The translations under genes were made by a program, and so were the position numbers. The notes under the pieces were generated by a model. That model saw nothing but the letters and a program-made list of their open reading frames with translations. It searched no databases and was not told the DNA's origin. A stretch of 29,681 nucleotides of DNA. It comes from Acidobacteriota bacterium (lineage in GTDB: Bacteria > Acidobacteriota > Terriglobia > Acidiferrales > UBA7541). This document shows positions 17,323-25,916 of this stretch, piece after piece (position 1 is the stretch's first letter; each line of letters starts with the position of its first letter). The stretch spans positions 977 to 30,657 of the forward strand of contig PKWH01000312.1 in NCBI GenBank assembly GCA_003131985.1, written 5' to 3'.

Positions 17323-18408
17323 GTGACTGTGAGCGAAATCTCCGATCATCCAGCCATTTTTGGCGAAGTCCGAGATAAATGGCCGTTTGTTTCGGTGCTT
17401 CTAGGCTGCCGGAATGAGGAGAAATACATCGCCCGGTGCCTGGACTCTATCCTCGCAAACGACTATCCAAAAGACCGCCTGGAAATTCTTGTTATGGACG
17501 GAATGAGTACGGACAGCACCCGCGGAATCGTCCACGAGTATGCAAAGCTCTGCTCCGGCCTCCGACTTTTGGACAACCCCGCCCGGTCTTTTCCCGCGGC
17601 CATGAATACCGGCATACGAAATTCGTCCGGCAGCCTGATCATTATTGCGGGCGCGCATGCCGTGTATCAACCCGATCACATTTCCACTTGCGTCCGCTTT
17701 CACCAGGAGAGCGGAGCGGAGAATGTCGGTGGGGCGCTTCAGGTCGAGCCGGGAGCGGAAGGTCCATTCGCGCAGGCGATCGCAGCAGGGCTCGCCAGCC
17801 GGTTCGGTTCTGGTAATTCTCACGTCAAGACGGGTGTACAAAAACCAATATGGACGGATACAGCAGCGTTCGGTTGCTACCGGCGAGAACTTTTCGACAA
17901 AATTGGTATGTTCGACGAGCGGCTCCTTGGCAGCTCTGATTTGGATCTCAACCGGCGACTCCGCATTGCCGGCGGAAGGATTTTGCTCGTGCCGGATGTG
18001 GTCGTCCGATATTTCGCAGACGCCACTTGGCCTGCTTTCTGGCGGCATAATTTTGCTGACGGATTCTGGGTCACCTACGTGCTGAAGTTCGGCAGCAAAG
18101 CATGGTCTTGGCGGCATTGGATTCCATTCGCGTTGGTGGCGAGCCTGGCGGTTACACTCGCGCTTTCCTTTATTTGGCACAGTTTCATCTGGATATTCCT
18201 TGCGATCTTGGGTTCTTACGTAGTTGCCAATATCGGAGCCTCAGCAAAGATGGCGGTTCGCAAGCGAAAAGGTAAGCTTATGCTGCTGCTCCCCGGCACC
18301 TTTGCAGGTCGCCATTTCGCGTTCGGCGCCGGCACCTCATTTGGGCTACTGCTTCTGCTCTTACCGGGCGCTCGTTGGAGAGGGCGTGGTACCGTGCGAG
18401 TACGATAG
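17323..18408 (+). CDS. glycosyltransferase family 2 with C-terminal membrane helices (ExoA-like)
   Basis: A 361-residue protein with GT-A fold motifs: VSVLLGCRNEEKYIARCLDS (about 25-44), EILVMDGMSTDSTRG (about 53-67) and the acceptor-side SSDLDLNRRLRIAGGRI (about 206-222). The position where ExoA-like enzymes have a D-A-H metal-binding motif reads AGAHAVYQPDH, so the first Asp is replaced by Gly. Two or more membrane helices follow from about 266 (FALVASLAVTLALSF), with a possible third pair at the end. It would add a sugar at the inner-membrane face. Start GTG 17323 or GTG 17329. Family is clear; activity is less certain because of the altered DxD-like motif. Confidence 0.88.
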   Translation: MTVSEISDHPAIFGEVRDKWPFVSVLLGCRNEEKYIARCLDSILANDYPKDRLEILVMDGMSTDSTRGIVHEYAKLCSGLRLLDNPARSFPAAMNTGIRNSSGSLIIIAGAHAVYQPDHISTCVRFHQESGAENVGGALQVEPGAEGPFAQAIAAGLASRFGSGNSHVKTGVQKPIWTDTAAFGCYRRELFDKIGMFDERLLGSSDLDLNRRLRIAGGRILLVPDVVVRYFADATWPAFWRHNFADGFWVTYVLKFGSKAWSWRHWIPFALVASLAVTLALSFIWHSFIWIFLAILGSYVVANIGASAKMAVRKRKGKLMLLLPGTFAGRHFAFGAGTSFGLLLLLLPGARWRGRGTVRVR

Positions 18409-18521
18409 ACAGATTTGGAACGAGGCTACTTTAACCGCAGCGATTTCTATTTCCGGATACTGCTTTCTCATTTCGTGGCGCCTGCGACAACTCGAATCTT
18501 GAAATATTTTCCAGCAACCAA

Positions 18522-19670
18522 ATGACCTCAACTGCACCTAGTAGATCTCCGGTTAGCTTTCCGTTTCTCGACTTGCGTGCACAGTACGTCAGTATTCGAG
18601 GAGAAATCCTTGACGCTGTGACAGAAGTACTTGATGGCCAGCAATTTATCTTGGGACCGCAGGTTGAAGCATTCGAGAAAGAAATCAGTTTGTTCACGGG
18701 CTGCATACATTCAATCGGGTGTGCTTCAGGATCGGACGCCCTAATCCTGGCGTTGCTAGCTTTGGAGGTCGGTAGGGGCGATGAGGTCATCACGACACCT
18801 TTTACCTTTGTCGCTTCAGCCGGGGCTATCGCCAGAGTCGGAGCGAAGCCCGTTTTCGTCGATATCGATCAGCACACATTTAACATCGACGCATCAGAAG
18901 TTGAAAAAGCTATTACGCCGCGGACGAAAGCGATCATGCCTGTCCATCTATTTGGCCTGGCATCGGACATGAACAAGATTCAGGATGTGGCGTCTGCACA
19001 CAGGATTCCTGTGATTGAAGATGCAGCGCAGGCCATTGGAGCTCGCTATCAAGGACGTGCAGTAGGGAGTATTGGCCTCATGGGTTGCTTCAGCTTTTTC
19101 CCGTCAAAGAATCTGGGAGCCGCCGGTGACGGTGGCATGGTCACTACAGGTGATTCCAGGCTCGCAGACAAATTGCGTCTGCTGCGCGTCCACGGCGCGC
19201 GAACGAAATACGATTCCGAAACGTTGGGAATGAATAGCCGCCTGGACGCTTTGCAAGCAGCGATTTTGCGCGTTAAGTTGCGTCACCTGAATGACTGGTC
19301 TCTCGCTCGACGAAATAATGCCCTTGGGTATTTTGAACTGTTCCGTGAGTTTCGCGTTGAGACAATGATCACGCCGCCTGCACCGGTGCCTGGTTCGGTC
19401 CATATCTACAATCAGCTTACGGTCCGGGTCAAAGAACACCGGAACGCGCTTCGTGACCATTTGAAGGAACGCGGCATCCCGACCGAGATTTATTATCCGA
19501 AGCCATTACATCTCCAAAATGTTTTCGCGTACCTTGGGCACAGATTGGGAGATTTTCCCAAGTCGGAGGCCGCGAGTCGGGAAGTCATGTCACTTCCAAT
19601 CTACCCTGAGCTTACCGAAGACCGACAGCGTGCCGTAGTCGCGGCAATTGCTGATTTTGATCAGGAATGA
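18522..19670 (+). CDS. DegT/DnrJ/EryC1/StrS aminotransferase (WbpE-like)
   Basis: PLP-dependent sugar aminotransferase of 382 residues. The family start FPFLDLRAQY, the CASGSDALILAL segment, the PLP-contacting EDAAQAIGARYQG and the Schiff-base Lys196 in FFPSKNLGAAGDGG are all present. NSRLDALQAA and EIYYPKPLHLQ close the active site. The following gene is a fused WbpB-WbpD-like enzyme, and WbpB, WbpE and WbpD act in sequence in Pseudomonas to form 2,3-diacetamido-2,3-dideoxy uronic acid sugars. Transfer of an amino group to a 3-keto nucleotide sugar is therefore the best guess. Start ATG 18522. Confidence 0.93.
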   Translation: MTSTAPSRSPVSFPFLDLRAQYVSIRGEILDAVTEVLDGQQFILGPQVEAFEKEISLFTGCIHSIGCASGSDALILALLALEVGRGDEVITTPFTFVASAGAIARVGAKPVFVDIDQHTFNIDASEVEKAITPRTKAIMPVHLFGLASDMNKIQDVASAHRIPVIEDAAQAIGARYQGRAVGSIGLMGCFSFFPSKNLGAAGDGGMVTTGDSRLADKLRLLRVHGARTKYDSETLGMNSRLDALQAAILRVKLRHLNDWSLARRNNALGYFELFREFRVETMITPPAPVPGSVHIYNQLTVRVKEHRNALRDHLKERGIPTEIYYPKPLHLQNVFAYLGHRLGDFPKSEAASREVMSLPIYPELTEDRQRAVVAAIADFDQE

Positions 19671-19686
19671 GGAGCTAACAAAAACG

Positions 19687-21285
19687 ATGCCTTCACTTCA
19701 AAGCAAAACGAAAACCCCTCGGGTCGGTGTGATCGGCGCCGGATACTGGGGCAAGCATCTCGTGCGTAACTTCCACGCACTGCACGCGCTGGAAACAGTT
19801 TGCGACGTCAATGACGTTCTCCTCGATCGGGTGCGCCAAGAATATAAAGTTTCAACCACAAAGGATTATTGCGCGGTCTTAGCGGATCCGCTGGTGGACG
19901 CCGTTGTCATCGCTGCGCCTGCAGCGCAGCATTATAGACTTGCCCTTGACGCTCTGAACCACGGCAAGCACGCCTTTGTTGAAAAGCCGCTCGCGCTTCA
20001 TCTTCGCGAAGGGGAACACCTGGTCAAAGTAGCTGCGGAACGCGGACTCGTGCTGATGGTCGGCCATATCCTCGAATATCACCCGGCAATTATTGAATTG
20101 GTGCGTCTGATACGAGCGGGAGAGCTCGGAAAGATCCAGTACATTTATTCCTCTCGCCTGAATCTCGGAAAACTGCGTACGGAAGAAAACATATTGTGGA
20201 GCTTCGCGCCCCACGATATCGCCGTGATCGTCAAGATGCTGTCTGAGACTCCCACCATTGCCGCGGCGCAAGGCGGAAGTTATTTGAATCCCCCGATTGT
20301 GGACACGACTCTGAGCACCTTAGAGTTTTCAAGCGGAGTAAAGGCTCATATTTTCGTCAGCTGGCTCCACCCTTTCAAGGAACAAAAGTTGTGCGTCATC
20401 GGCAGCCAGAAGATGGCCGTCTTTGACGACTTGGAACCTGAGAAAAAGCTTGTGCTATACGCACATCGAATCAATTGGCAGGATCGCAAGCCGGTCGCGG
20501 AGCGCGACGGCGGCCAGGTGATCGCATTGCCGAAAGACGAGCCATTGCAGAAAGAATGCCAACACTTTTTGGAATGTATCTCCAAAGGATCTCATCCTCG
20601 AACGCATGGTGAGGATGGTCTTCGCGTCCTAGAGATTCTCGATGCGTGCGGCAGATCGATGGCTCAAGGCGGCGTGCCAGTGCCCGTCATAGTGGATTCG
20701 CAAGATTATTTCGCTCACCCGTCTGCTGTCATTGACCAGCCTTGCGAAATCGGCACTGGAACTAAGATCTGGCATTTCTCGCACATCATGTCCGGGTGCA
20801 AGATCGGGCGCGGCTGCAACCTAGGTCAGAACGTCGCCGTCAGCCCCGGCGTAATCATGGGAGATAGCGTCAAAGTTCAAAACAATGTCTCTCTCTATGA
20901 GGGTGTGGAGTTGGAGAGCGATGTGTTCTGCGGCCCCTCGATGGTTTTTACGAATGTCATCAATCCTCGCAGTCACGTAGTTCGCAAGCATGAATTTAAC
21001 AGAACACTGGTGAAACAGGGAGCCACGCTCGGTGCAAACTGCACGATAGTGTGTGGTACGACCATCGGCCGTTATGCATTTGTCGCAGCCGGCGCTGTTG
21101 TTACTCACGACGTACCTGACTATGCTCTCGTCAGAGGCGTTCCCGCCCGCCAGGACGGGTGGATATGCAATTGCGGAGTGCGTCTGCGCGATAATGCCTG
21201 CGAGGCCTGTGAACGTCAGTATTTGATTGGAGATGGCAGCTGCCGCGAAGTCGCGGCCTCGAAGTTTGCCGCAACAGGGCATTAA
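19687..21285 (+). CDS. fused Gfo/Idh/MocA dehydrogenase and hexapeptide N-acetyltransferase (WbpB-WbpD-like)
   Basis: A 532-residue two-enzyme protein. The N-terminal half (about 10-335) is an NAD(P)-dependent sugar oxidoreductase: GVIGAGYWGKHLVRNF, then VEKPLALH near 98. The C-terminal half (about 340-500) is a left-handed beta-helix acyltransferase: FAHPSAVI, TKIWHFSHI, NLGQNVAVSPGVIMGD, GATLGANCTIVCGTTIGRYA. A small Cys motif (CNCGVRL...CEAC) near 497-511 looks like a zinc ribbon. In Pseudomonas the separate proteins WbpB and WbpD oxidise UDP-GlcNAcA at C3 and acetylate the new amine. Here one chain could do both, with the neighbouring WbpE-like enzyme acting between. The frame is open from TTG 19648, but ATG 19687 is preferred with AGGAG upstream (long, 12-nt spacing). 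Confidence 0.92.
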   Translation: MPSLQSKTKTPRVGVIGAGYWGKHLVRNFHALHALETVCDVNDVLLDRVRQEYKVSTTKDYCAVLADPLVDAVVIAAPAAQHYRLALDALNHGKHAFVEKPLALHLREGEHLVKVAAERGLVLMVGHILEYHPAIIELVRLIRAGELGKIQYIYSSRLNLGKLRTEENILWSFAPHDIAVIVKMLSETPTIAAAQGGSYLNPPIVDTTLSTLEFSSGVKAHIFVSWLHPFKEQKLCVIGSQKMAVFDDLEPEKKLVLYAHRINWQDRKPVAERDGGQVIALPKDEPLQKECQHFLECISKGSHPRTHGEDGLRVLEILDACGRSMAQGGVPVPVIVDSQDYFAHPSAVIDQPCEIGTGTKIWHFSHIMSGCKIGRGCNLGQNVAVSPGVIMGDSVKVQNNVSLYEGVELESDVFCGPSMVFTNVINPRSHVVRKHEFNRTLVKQGATLGANCTIVCGTTIGRYAFVAAGAVVTHDVPDYALVRGVPARQDGWICNCGVRLRDNACEACERQYLIGDGSCREVAASKFAATGH

Positions 21286-21341
21286 CCCCATTTTCTGGAT
21301 CGCTCTCTCCTGATTCAAGCGTTCACGCGAAAATTGAGCCT

Positions 21342-22106
21342 ATGACACCCGAACCGCTGTCAGAAAAAATACAAGACGGGGATGCCGCGTCGACGTCCCT
21401 TCAGGCTTTCACAGGGAAGTATTACCGGGAATATGCCGCGAGAAAAGGTGCGAATAGGAACAACCTCCTCCAAAATCCCGAAGTGCTTTTTCAGACCCTC
21501 GCACAGGAAGCGGCGATGATCCGCGCTTTGCGATCGGTTCATCTCGATACGCACTCTGCCCGGATTCTGGATGTAGGCTGCGGCGAAGGTGACAGCCTGT
21601 GGTTGTTGTTGCGACTCGGGTTTTTGCCCGAGAACTTATTCGGTGTTGACTTGCTGGAAGACAGAATACGGAAGGCCAAAGAAACGAATCCTCTGGTTTC
21701 CTTGGAATGCGCAGATGCAACAGGGCTCCGCTTTCAAAACGACAGCTTCGATGTCGTGACCGAAACAATGATGTTTCTTCAGATCACGGATGATGATACG
21801 GCGAAGCGCATTGCATCGGAAATGATTCGAGTGACAAAGCCGGGGGGCATTTTATTGGTGTCGGATTGGAGATATTCGAAACCTGGCAGCCGCGAATTCA
21901 AGGGAGTGTCGCGGAGAAGACTCGACAGTCTCTATGAATTCGGGAAACGCACCGAAGTGCGCGGTGTCTTTCGCGGCGCGCTTGTCCCTCCTCTTGGGCG
22001 ATTGCTTTCCAAGAATTTCCCCTTTGCCTATTTCTTGATTCAAGCGTTGTTCCCGTTCACGGCCGCTCACACGGTCACGGCCTTGAGAAAAGTCGGCGAC
22101 TTTTAG
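21342..22106 (+). CDS. class I SAM-dependent methyltransferase
   Basis: A 254-residue protein. Motif I is ILDVGCGEGDSLWLL (about 75-89), followed by LFGVDLLEDRI, the acidic ECADATGLRFQNDSFDVV and MIRVTKPGGILLVSD, all classic for the UbiE/Methyltransf_11 type. The C-terminal part (SKNFPFAYFLIQALFPF) is hydrophobic, as in the other methyltransferase of this locus, though the two share no obvious close identity. Probably methylates a sugar or lipid-linked glycan. Start ATG 21342, 56 nt after the fused dehydrogenase/acetyltransferase. Confidence 0.87.
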   Translation: MTPEPLSEKIQDGDAASTSLQAFTGKYYREYAARKGANRNNLLQNPEVLFQTLAQEAAMIRALRSVHLDTHSARILDVGCGEGDSLWLLLRLGFLPENLFGVDLLEDRIRKAKETNPLVSLECADATGLRFQNDSFDVVTETMMFLQITDDDTAKRIASEMIRVTKPGGILLVSDWRYSKPGSREFKGVSRRRLDSLYEFGKRTEVRGVFRGALVPPLGRLLSKNFPFAYFLIQALFPFTAAHTVTALRKVGDF

Positions 22107-22237
22107 AGGCTCCAAAACTGCTGAGCCGTGGAGAATTAGAAGCTATTTCCACGCAAAAAGTTCTTCACGAACGCGGCTGCGCACCGGACTTATCGCTAGT
22201 TCTGAAAATGCACACTGCAAGAAAGGATTATGCGCGC

Positions 22238-22840
22238 ATGATTTCGGCGATTCTCAAGAGGCTGTTTGACCTTACTGCTTCAATCATCGGATTGACGCTG
22301 CTCTTGCCGATTTTCGCCATCCTTGCGCTTGCGGTCAAATTGGACTCGCCCGGACCGGTATTTTATCGCGGGCTTAGGGCGGGGCTTTTCGGAAAGGCCT
22401 TTCGGATATTCAAGTATCGGACGATGGTGTTGGATGCGCACAAGTTGGGGGGCCCCTCAAGTTCCGCGGACGATCCGCGGATTACGCGCATGGGAGCATT
22501 CCTTAGACGTTACAAACTCGATGAGTTGCCCCAGCTGCTGAACGTGCTGAAAGGTGAGATGAGTCTGGTTGGACCGCGGCCCGAAGTCGTCGAGGAAGTG
22601 CTCTTATACACCGCCGAAGAGAAGGGGCTGCTCGAAGTGCGGCCAGGCATCACGGACTGGGCGTCGATCCTGTTCCGGAATGAGGGAGAGATTCTGCGGG
22701 GGAGTTCCGACCCACACGCGGCGTACCGTGAAAAAATTCGTCCGGAAAAAATTCGGCTGGGATTGGAATATGTGCGCAGACGTTCATTCATGACTGACTT
22801 CAAAATTATTCTCAAGACACTGAAGGCCATCGTCGAGTAG
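22238..22840 (+). CDS. initiating monotopic phosphoglycosyltransferase (bacterial sugar transferase)
   Basis: A protein of 200 residues. One N-terminal hydrophobic re-entrant helix (RLFDLTASIIGLTLLLPIFA) precedes the compact catalytic domain: KLDSPGPVFYRG, KAFRIFKYRTM, the Asp95-Glu96 dyad in YKLDELPQLLNVLKG and MSLVGPRPEV. This is the single-domain PglC/short-WcaJ class, which moves a sugar phosphate from a UDP-sugar to undecaprenyl phosphate and starts the repeat unit. The frame reaches ATG 22208, but ATG 22238 has AAGGA 10 nt upstream and gives the usual family N terminus. With a PglF/WbpM-like dehydratase in the locus, a 6-deoxy acetamido sugar is a likely first residue. Confidence 0.93.
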   Translation: MISAILKRLFDLTASIIGLTLLLPIFAILALAVKLDSPGPVFYRGLRAGLFGKAFRIFKYRTMVLDAHKLGGPSSSADDPRITRMGAFLRRYKLDELPQLLNVLKGEMSLVGPRPEVVEEVLLYTAEEKGLLEVRPGITDWASILFRNEGEILRGSSDPHAAYREKIRPEKIRLGLEYVRRRSFMTDFKIILKTLKAIVE

Positions 22841-22861
22841 TTCCGCCAGAGGGGCTTGCAA

Positions 22862-23722
22862 ATGACTGAACCCAAAAAGAAACAATCCGTCTCAAGCTCC
22901 GCGTTGACGGCCTGTGATGCTTCGCTGGTCGCAAGAGACATTCGCTTGCAGTCCGCGCGCATGATTCATCGGGCTAAGAGCTCACATATCGGCTCGGCGT
23001 TCTCCATGGCGGACCTGTTGGCTGTGCTCTACACGAAAACTCTGCGGATTGACCCGAACTGGCCGGACTGGCCGGAGCGAGATCGGTTTGTATTAAGCAA
23101 AGGCCATGCTTGTGCTCCGCTCTACGCCATCCTCGCAATGCGCGGATTTTTCCCAAAGGATTGGCTGGATGATTTCTATCAAGATGGGGCGCATTTGGCT
23201 GGGCATGCCACGCACGTGGGAGTCCCAGGCGTAGAAGTATCTACTGGGTCTCTCGGTCATGGACTGCCAATTGCTTGCGGCATGGCGCTTGTCGGCAAGC
23301 GCGACGGACGCGATTACCGCGTGTTCACGTTATTGAGCGACGGCGAATGCGACGAAGGTTCGGTTTGGGAGGCTGCTCTTTTTGCCCCCCATCATAGGCT
23401 CGATAATCTCATCGTTATCGTTGACTACAATAAGATCCAGAGCCTCGGTACCGTCAAAGAGGTTCTGGATTTGGAGCCTTTGGCGGCGAAGTGGCGAGCT
23501 TTCGGCTGGGAGGTTCGCGAAATCGATGGCCACGACGTTCAAGAAATCGAGCAGATCTTAGCTGTACTTCCTATTAAGACCGGGAAGCCAACTTGCATCA
23601 TTTCTCACACCATAAAGGGGAAAGGCGTCAGTTTCATGGAAAACAATCTCTTGTGGCATTACCGCTCGCCTGATCGCGACGAGATGACAAGAGCTCTGGT
23701 TGAGCTAGGAGAAGAACAATGA
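22862..23722 (+). CDS. transketolase, N-terminal (thiamine diphosphate binding) subunit
   Basis: 286 residues, the size of split-transketolase alpha subunits. It has MIHRAKSSHIGSAFSMADL, the SKGHACAPLYAIL segment, STGSLGHGLPIACGMAL and the TPP/Mg-binding stretch LLSDGECDEGSVWEAA ending in VDYNKIQ (about 157-192). Paired with the next gene, whose ATG overlaps this stop by 4 nt, it should form an alpha2-beta2 enzyme that transfers a two-carbon ketol unit. Placement between sugar-nucleotide genes suggests a role in making an unusual sugar rather than in central metabolism. ATG 22862 with GAGGGG upstream is preferred over the in-frame TTG 22856. Confidence 0.93.
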   Translation: MTEPKKKQSVSSSALTACDASLVARDIRLQSARMIHRAKSSHIGSAFSMADLLAVLYTKTLRIDPNWPDWPERDRFVLSKGHACAPLYAILAMRGFFPKDWLDDFYQDGAHLAGHATHVGVPGVEVSTGSLGHGLPIACGMALVGKRDGRDYRVFTLLSDGECDEGSVWEAALFAPHHRLDNLIVIVDYNKIQSLGTVKEVLDLEPLAAKWRAFGWEVREIDGHDVQEIEQILAVLPIKTGKPTCIISHTIKGKGVSFMENNLLWHYRSPDRDEMTRALVELGEEQ

Positions 23723-24672
23723 GAGGCGCCTTTATTCGCGCGATAACGGCTCTAGCCGAACGAGACAATCGCGTTCATCTCATCGTGGGCGACCTTGGAT
23801 TCGGAGTGGTGGAAAAGTTCGCTCAACGATTTCCCGCTCAGTTTCTGAATGCCGGCGTGGCCGAGCAGAATATGACCGGCATAGCGGCGGGTATGGCTCT
23901 TAGCGGAAAGATCGTATTCACCTATTCCATCGCCAACTTTCCGGTTCTCAGGTGTCTCGAACAAATACGCAATGATGTTTGCTATCACAACGCGAACGTC
24001 AAGATCGTTGCGGTGGGAGGCGGGCTGGCCTATGGCTCTCTGGGCTCGACTCATCATGCGACGGAAGATCTCGCAATTATGAGAGCGCTGCCCCGAATGG
24101 TTGTGGTCGCTCCGGGCGACCCGATGGAAGCTGAGGCGGCAACGGAGGCTATTGCATCACATCCCAGTCCCTGTTACTTGCGTTTGGGCCGAGCGGGAGA
24201 GGCGAGTGTTCATCAGGAAAAAATTCGTTTTCGGCTTGGTAAGGCGATCCAGGTTGGTGAAGGAAAAGACTTCACTCTAATTTCCACCGGCGGCCTTTTG
24301 GAGACGGCTGTCAAGGTAGCCGAGTCTTTTCGCAAGACCGGTTTACAAGCCCGTGTGCTCAGTATGCACACCGTAAAACCGATCGATTCGGATGCCATTC
24401 TCGCAGCCTCGCGGGAAACCCATGCAATCTTCACGCTCGAGGAGCACAGTCTGCTTGGGGGTCTGGGCGGCGCAGTTGCCGAAGTACTGGCCGAAGCCGG
24501 TGCAGAAGGTATCGTCTTCAAGAGATTTGGTCTTCCTTCCGCATTTTCTTCCGTAATCGGAACGCAGGAATACATTCGAGCAAATTATGGACTTTCGGTG
24601 GCATCTTTGGTGGCTGCCATACGTTCAACGCTGAAGAATGAGCGCACCTTTTCTGTCACTACCGCGAGTTAA
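23719..24672 (+). CDS. transketolase, C-terminal subunit
   Basis: 317 residues holding the pyrimidine-binding and C-terminal domains of transketolase. Glu49 in LNAGVAEQNMTGIAAGMAL should activate the thiamine ring. GLAYGSLGSTHHATEDLAIM and the late ISTGGLLETAVKVA and HTVKPID segments match the family. The ATG overlaps the alpha-subunit TGA (ATGA), which makes equal synthesis likely. Split transketolases also occur outside polysaccharide loci, so the exact ketol donor and acceptor are open. Confidence 0.93.
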   Translation: MRGAFIRAITALAERDNRVHLIVGDLGFGVVEKFAQRFPAQFLNAGVAEQNMTGIAAGMALSGKIVFTYSIANFPVLRCLEQIRNDVCYHNANVKIVAVGGGLAYGSLGSTHHATEDLAIMRALPRMVVVAPGDPMEAEAATEAIASHPSPCYLRLGRAGEASVHQEKIRFRLGKAIQVGEGKDFTLISTGGLLETAVKVAESFRKTGLQARVLSMHTVKPIDSDAILAASRETHAIFTLEEHSLLGGLGGAVAEVLAEAGAEGIVFKRFGLPSAFSSVIGTQEYIRANYGLSVASLVAAIRSTLKNERTFSVTTAS

Positions 24673-24732
24673 CCGTTCCTGCAAGCGATCGTCGATTTTT
24701 ACCTAAAAAATGCCTAACCGGAGGAGAGGAAC

Positions 24733-25872
24733 ATGCCATACCGCGTGCCATTCGTAAATCCCCGCGAGCATTACCGACGGATCAAGAGTGAAGTCGACTT
24801 CGCGATTACCGATACGCTCACGAAAGGGGATTTGGTTTTACGCCAACAGTTGTGCGATTTCGAAAGTCATCTGGCCGAGTTTGTCGGCGTCAAATATGCG
24901 GTTGGCGTCAATAGCTGCTATCACGCGCTGTATTTCTCATTGCTGGCGGCCGGTGTCGGACCTGGAGACGAAGTCATTACCGTTGGCCACACGTTTGTGG
25001 CCACCGTATCGGCGATCGTTCACACGGGCGCCAAGCCAGTTCTGGTTGATGTGCGTGATGACTACAACATGGACCCCAATATGTTCGAGGCCGCAGTCAC
25101 GGCCAGCACTAAGGCGGTTATCCCTGTCCACCTCAACGGTCGAGTGTGCGGCATGGATAGAATCATCGCTTTTGCCAAAGAGCGTCGGATAGCCGTCATC
25201 GAAGATGCCGCTCAGGCACTGGGCGCGACATTCCAGAATAAGGGAGCGGGCTCATTTGGTTTAGCAGGGTGTTTCAGCTTTTATCCGTTCAAGTCCTTGG
25301 GCGGCCTCGGCGACGGCGGCGCTGTTACTACCGACGATCCCGAAGTCGCCCGCCTCGTCACTCTGATGCGATTTAACGGCGAGGACCGGCAGACGGGCGA
25401 ATTCCAGTACCACGGTCAAACGGCTTTGCTGGACAACGTCCAGGCCGCGGTTCTCGACGTAAAACTGGGTCATCTTCCCGATTGGATTGAACATCGGCGA
25501 ATGACGGCAGGCCTTTACCGCAAAGGATTGGAAAGGATTGAGGGTCTACGCTTGCCTCATTTCGAGGACGATCGGCACTTTGACAGCTATCAGAATTATG
25601 TGATCCGAACGGAATGCCGCGACGAATTGCGCCAGCATTTGAGAGAACAAGGCGTGGAAACCCTCGTCCATTGGGCCAAACCGATGTGGGAACACAAGGG
25701 CCTAGGGCTGGAAAACCCTGGGCTTCCTGAGACGGAACGCATTTGTCGAGAAGTTATCTCTCTGCCGATGAGTGCGGAAACCACACACGATGATGTTGAT
25801 ACTACTGTCAGTTGTGTCCGTGATTTCTTCACTTCTCGGACCCTCTCCTTACATACCGCTGCCGGACGCTAA
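24733..25872 (+). CDS. second DegT/DnrJ/EryC1/StrS aminotransferase
   Basis: PLP-dependent sugar aminotransferase, 379 residues: PFVNPREHYRRIKSEVDFAI, VNSCYHALYFSLLAAGVG, IEDAAQALGATFQNKGAGS and the Schiff-base Lys187 in FYPFKSLGGLGDGG, then TALLDNVQAAVLDVKL. The substrate-side segment ETLVHWAKPMWEHKGLG differs from the EIYYPKPLHLQ of the first copy, so the two probably act on different keto sugars. A WbpM/PglF-like 4,6-dehydratase follows, which makes C4 amination of a 4-keto-6-deoxy sugar (PglE-like), or amination of a transketolase product, the leading options. A strong GGAGGAGAGG ribosome binding site precedes ATG 24733. Confidence 0.92.
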   Translation: MPYRVPFVNPREHYRRIKSEVDFAITDTLTKGDLVLRQQLCDFESHLAEFVGVKYAVGVNSCYHALYFSLLAAGVGPGDEVITVGHTFVATVSAIVHTGAKPVLVDVRDDYNMDPNMFEAAVTASTKAVIPVHLNGRVCGMDRIIAFAKERRIAVIEDAAQALGATFQNKGAGSFGLAGCFSFYPFKSLGGLGDGGAVTTDDPEVARLVTLMRFNGEDRQTGEFQYHGQTALLDNVQAAVLDVKLGHLPDWIEHRRMTAGLYRKGLERIEGLRLPHFEDDRHFDSYQNYVIRTECRDELRQHLREQGVETLVHWAKPMWEHKGLGLENPGLPETERICREVISLPMSAETTHDDVDTTVSCVRDFFTSRTLSLHTAAGR

Positions 25873-25916
25873 GAACAATCCCCATAGTTTCCTCGAATGA
25901 TTCAAAAGGGGTTTCC

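Noticed and set aside
17401..18180. 259-codon minus-strand open frame
   Set aside because: Antisense of the GT2 gene, which has clear motifs; no domain seen in the antisense translation.
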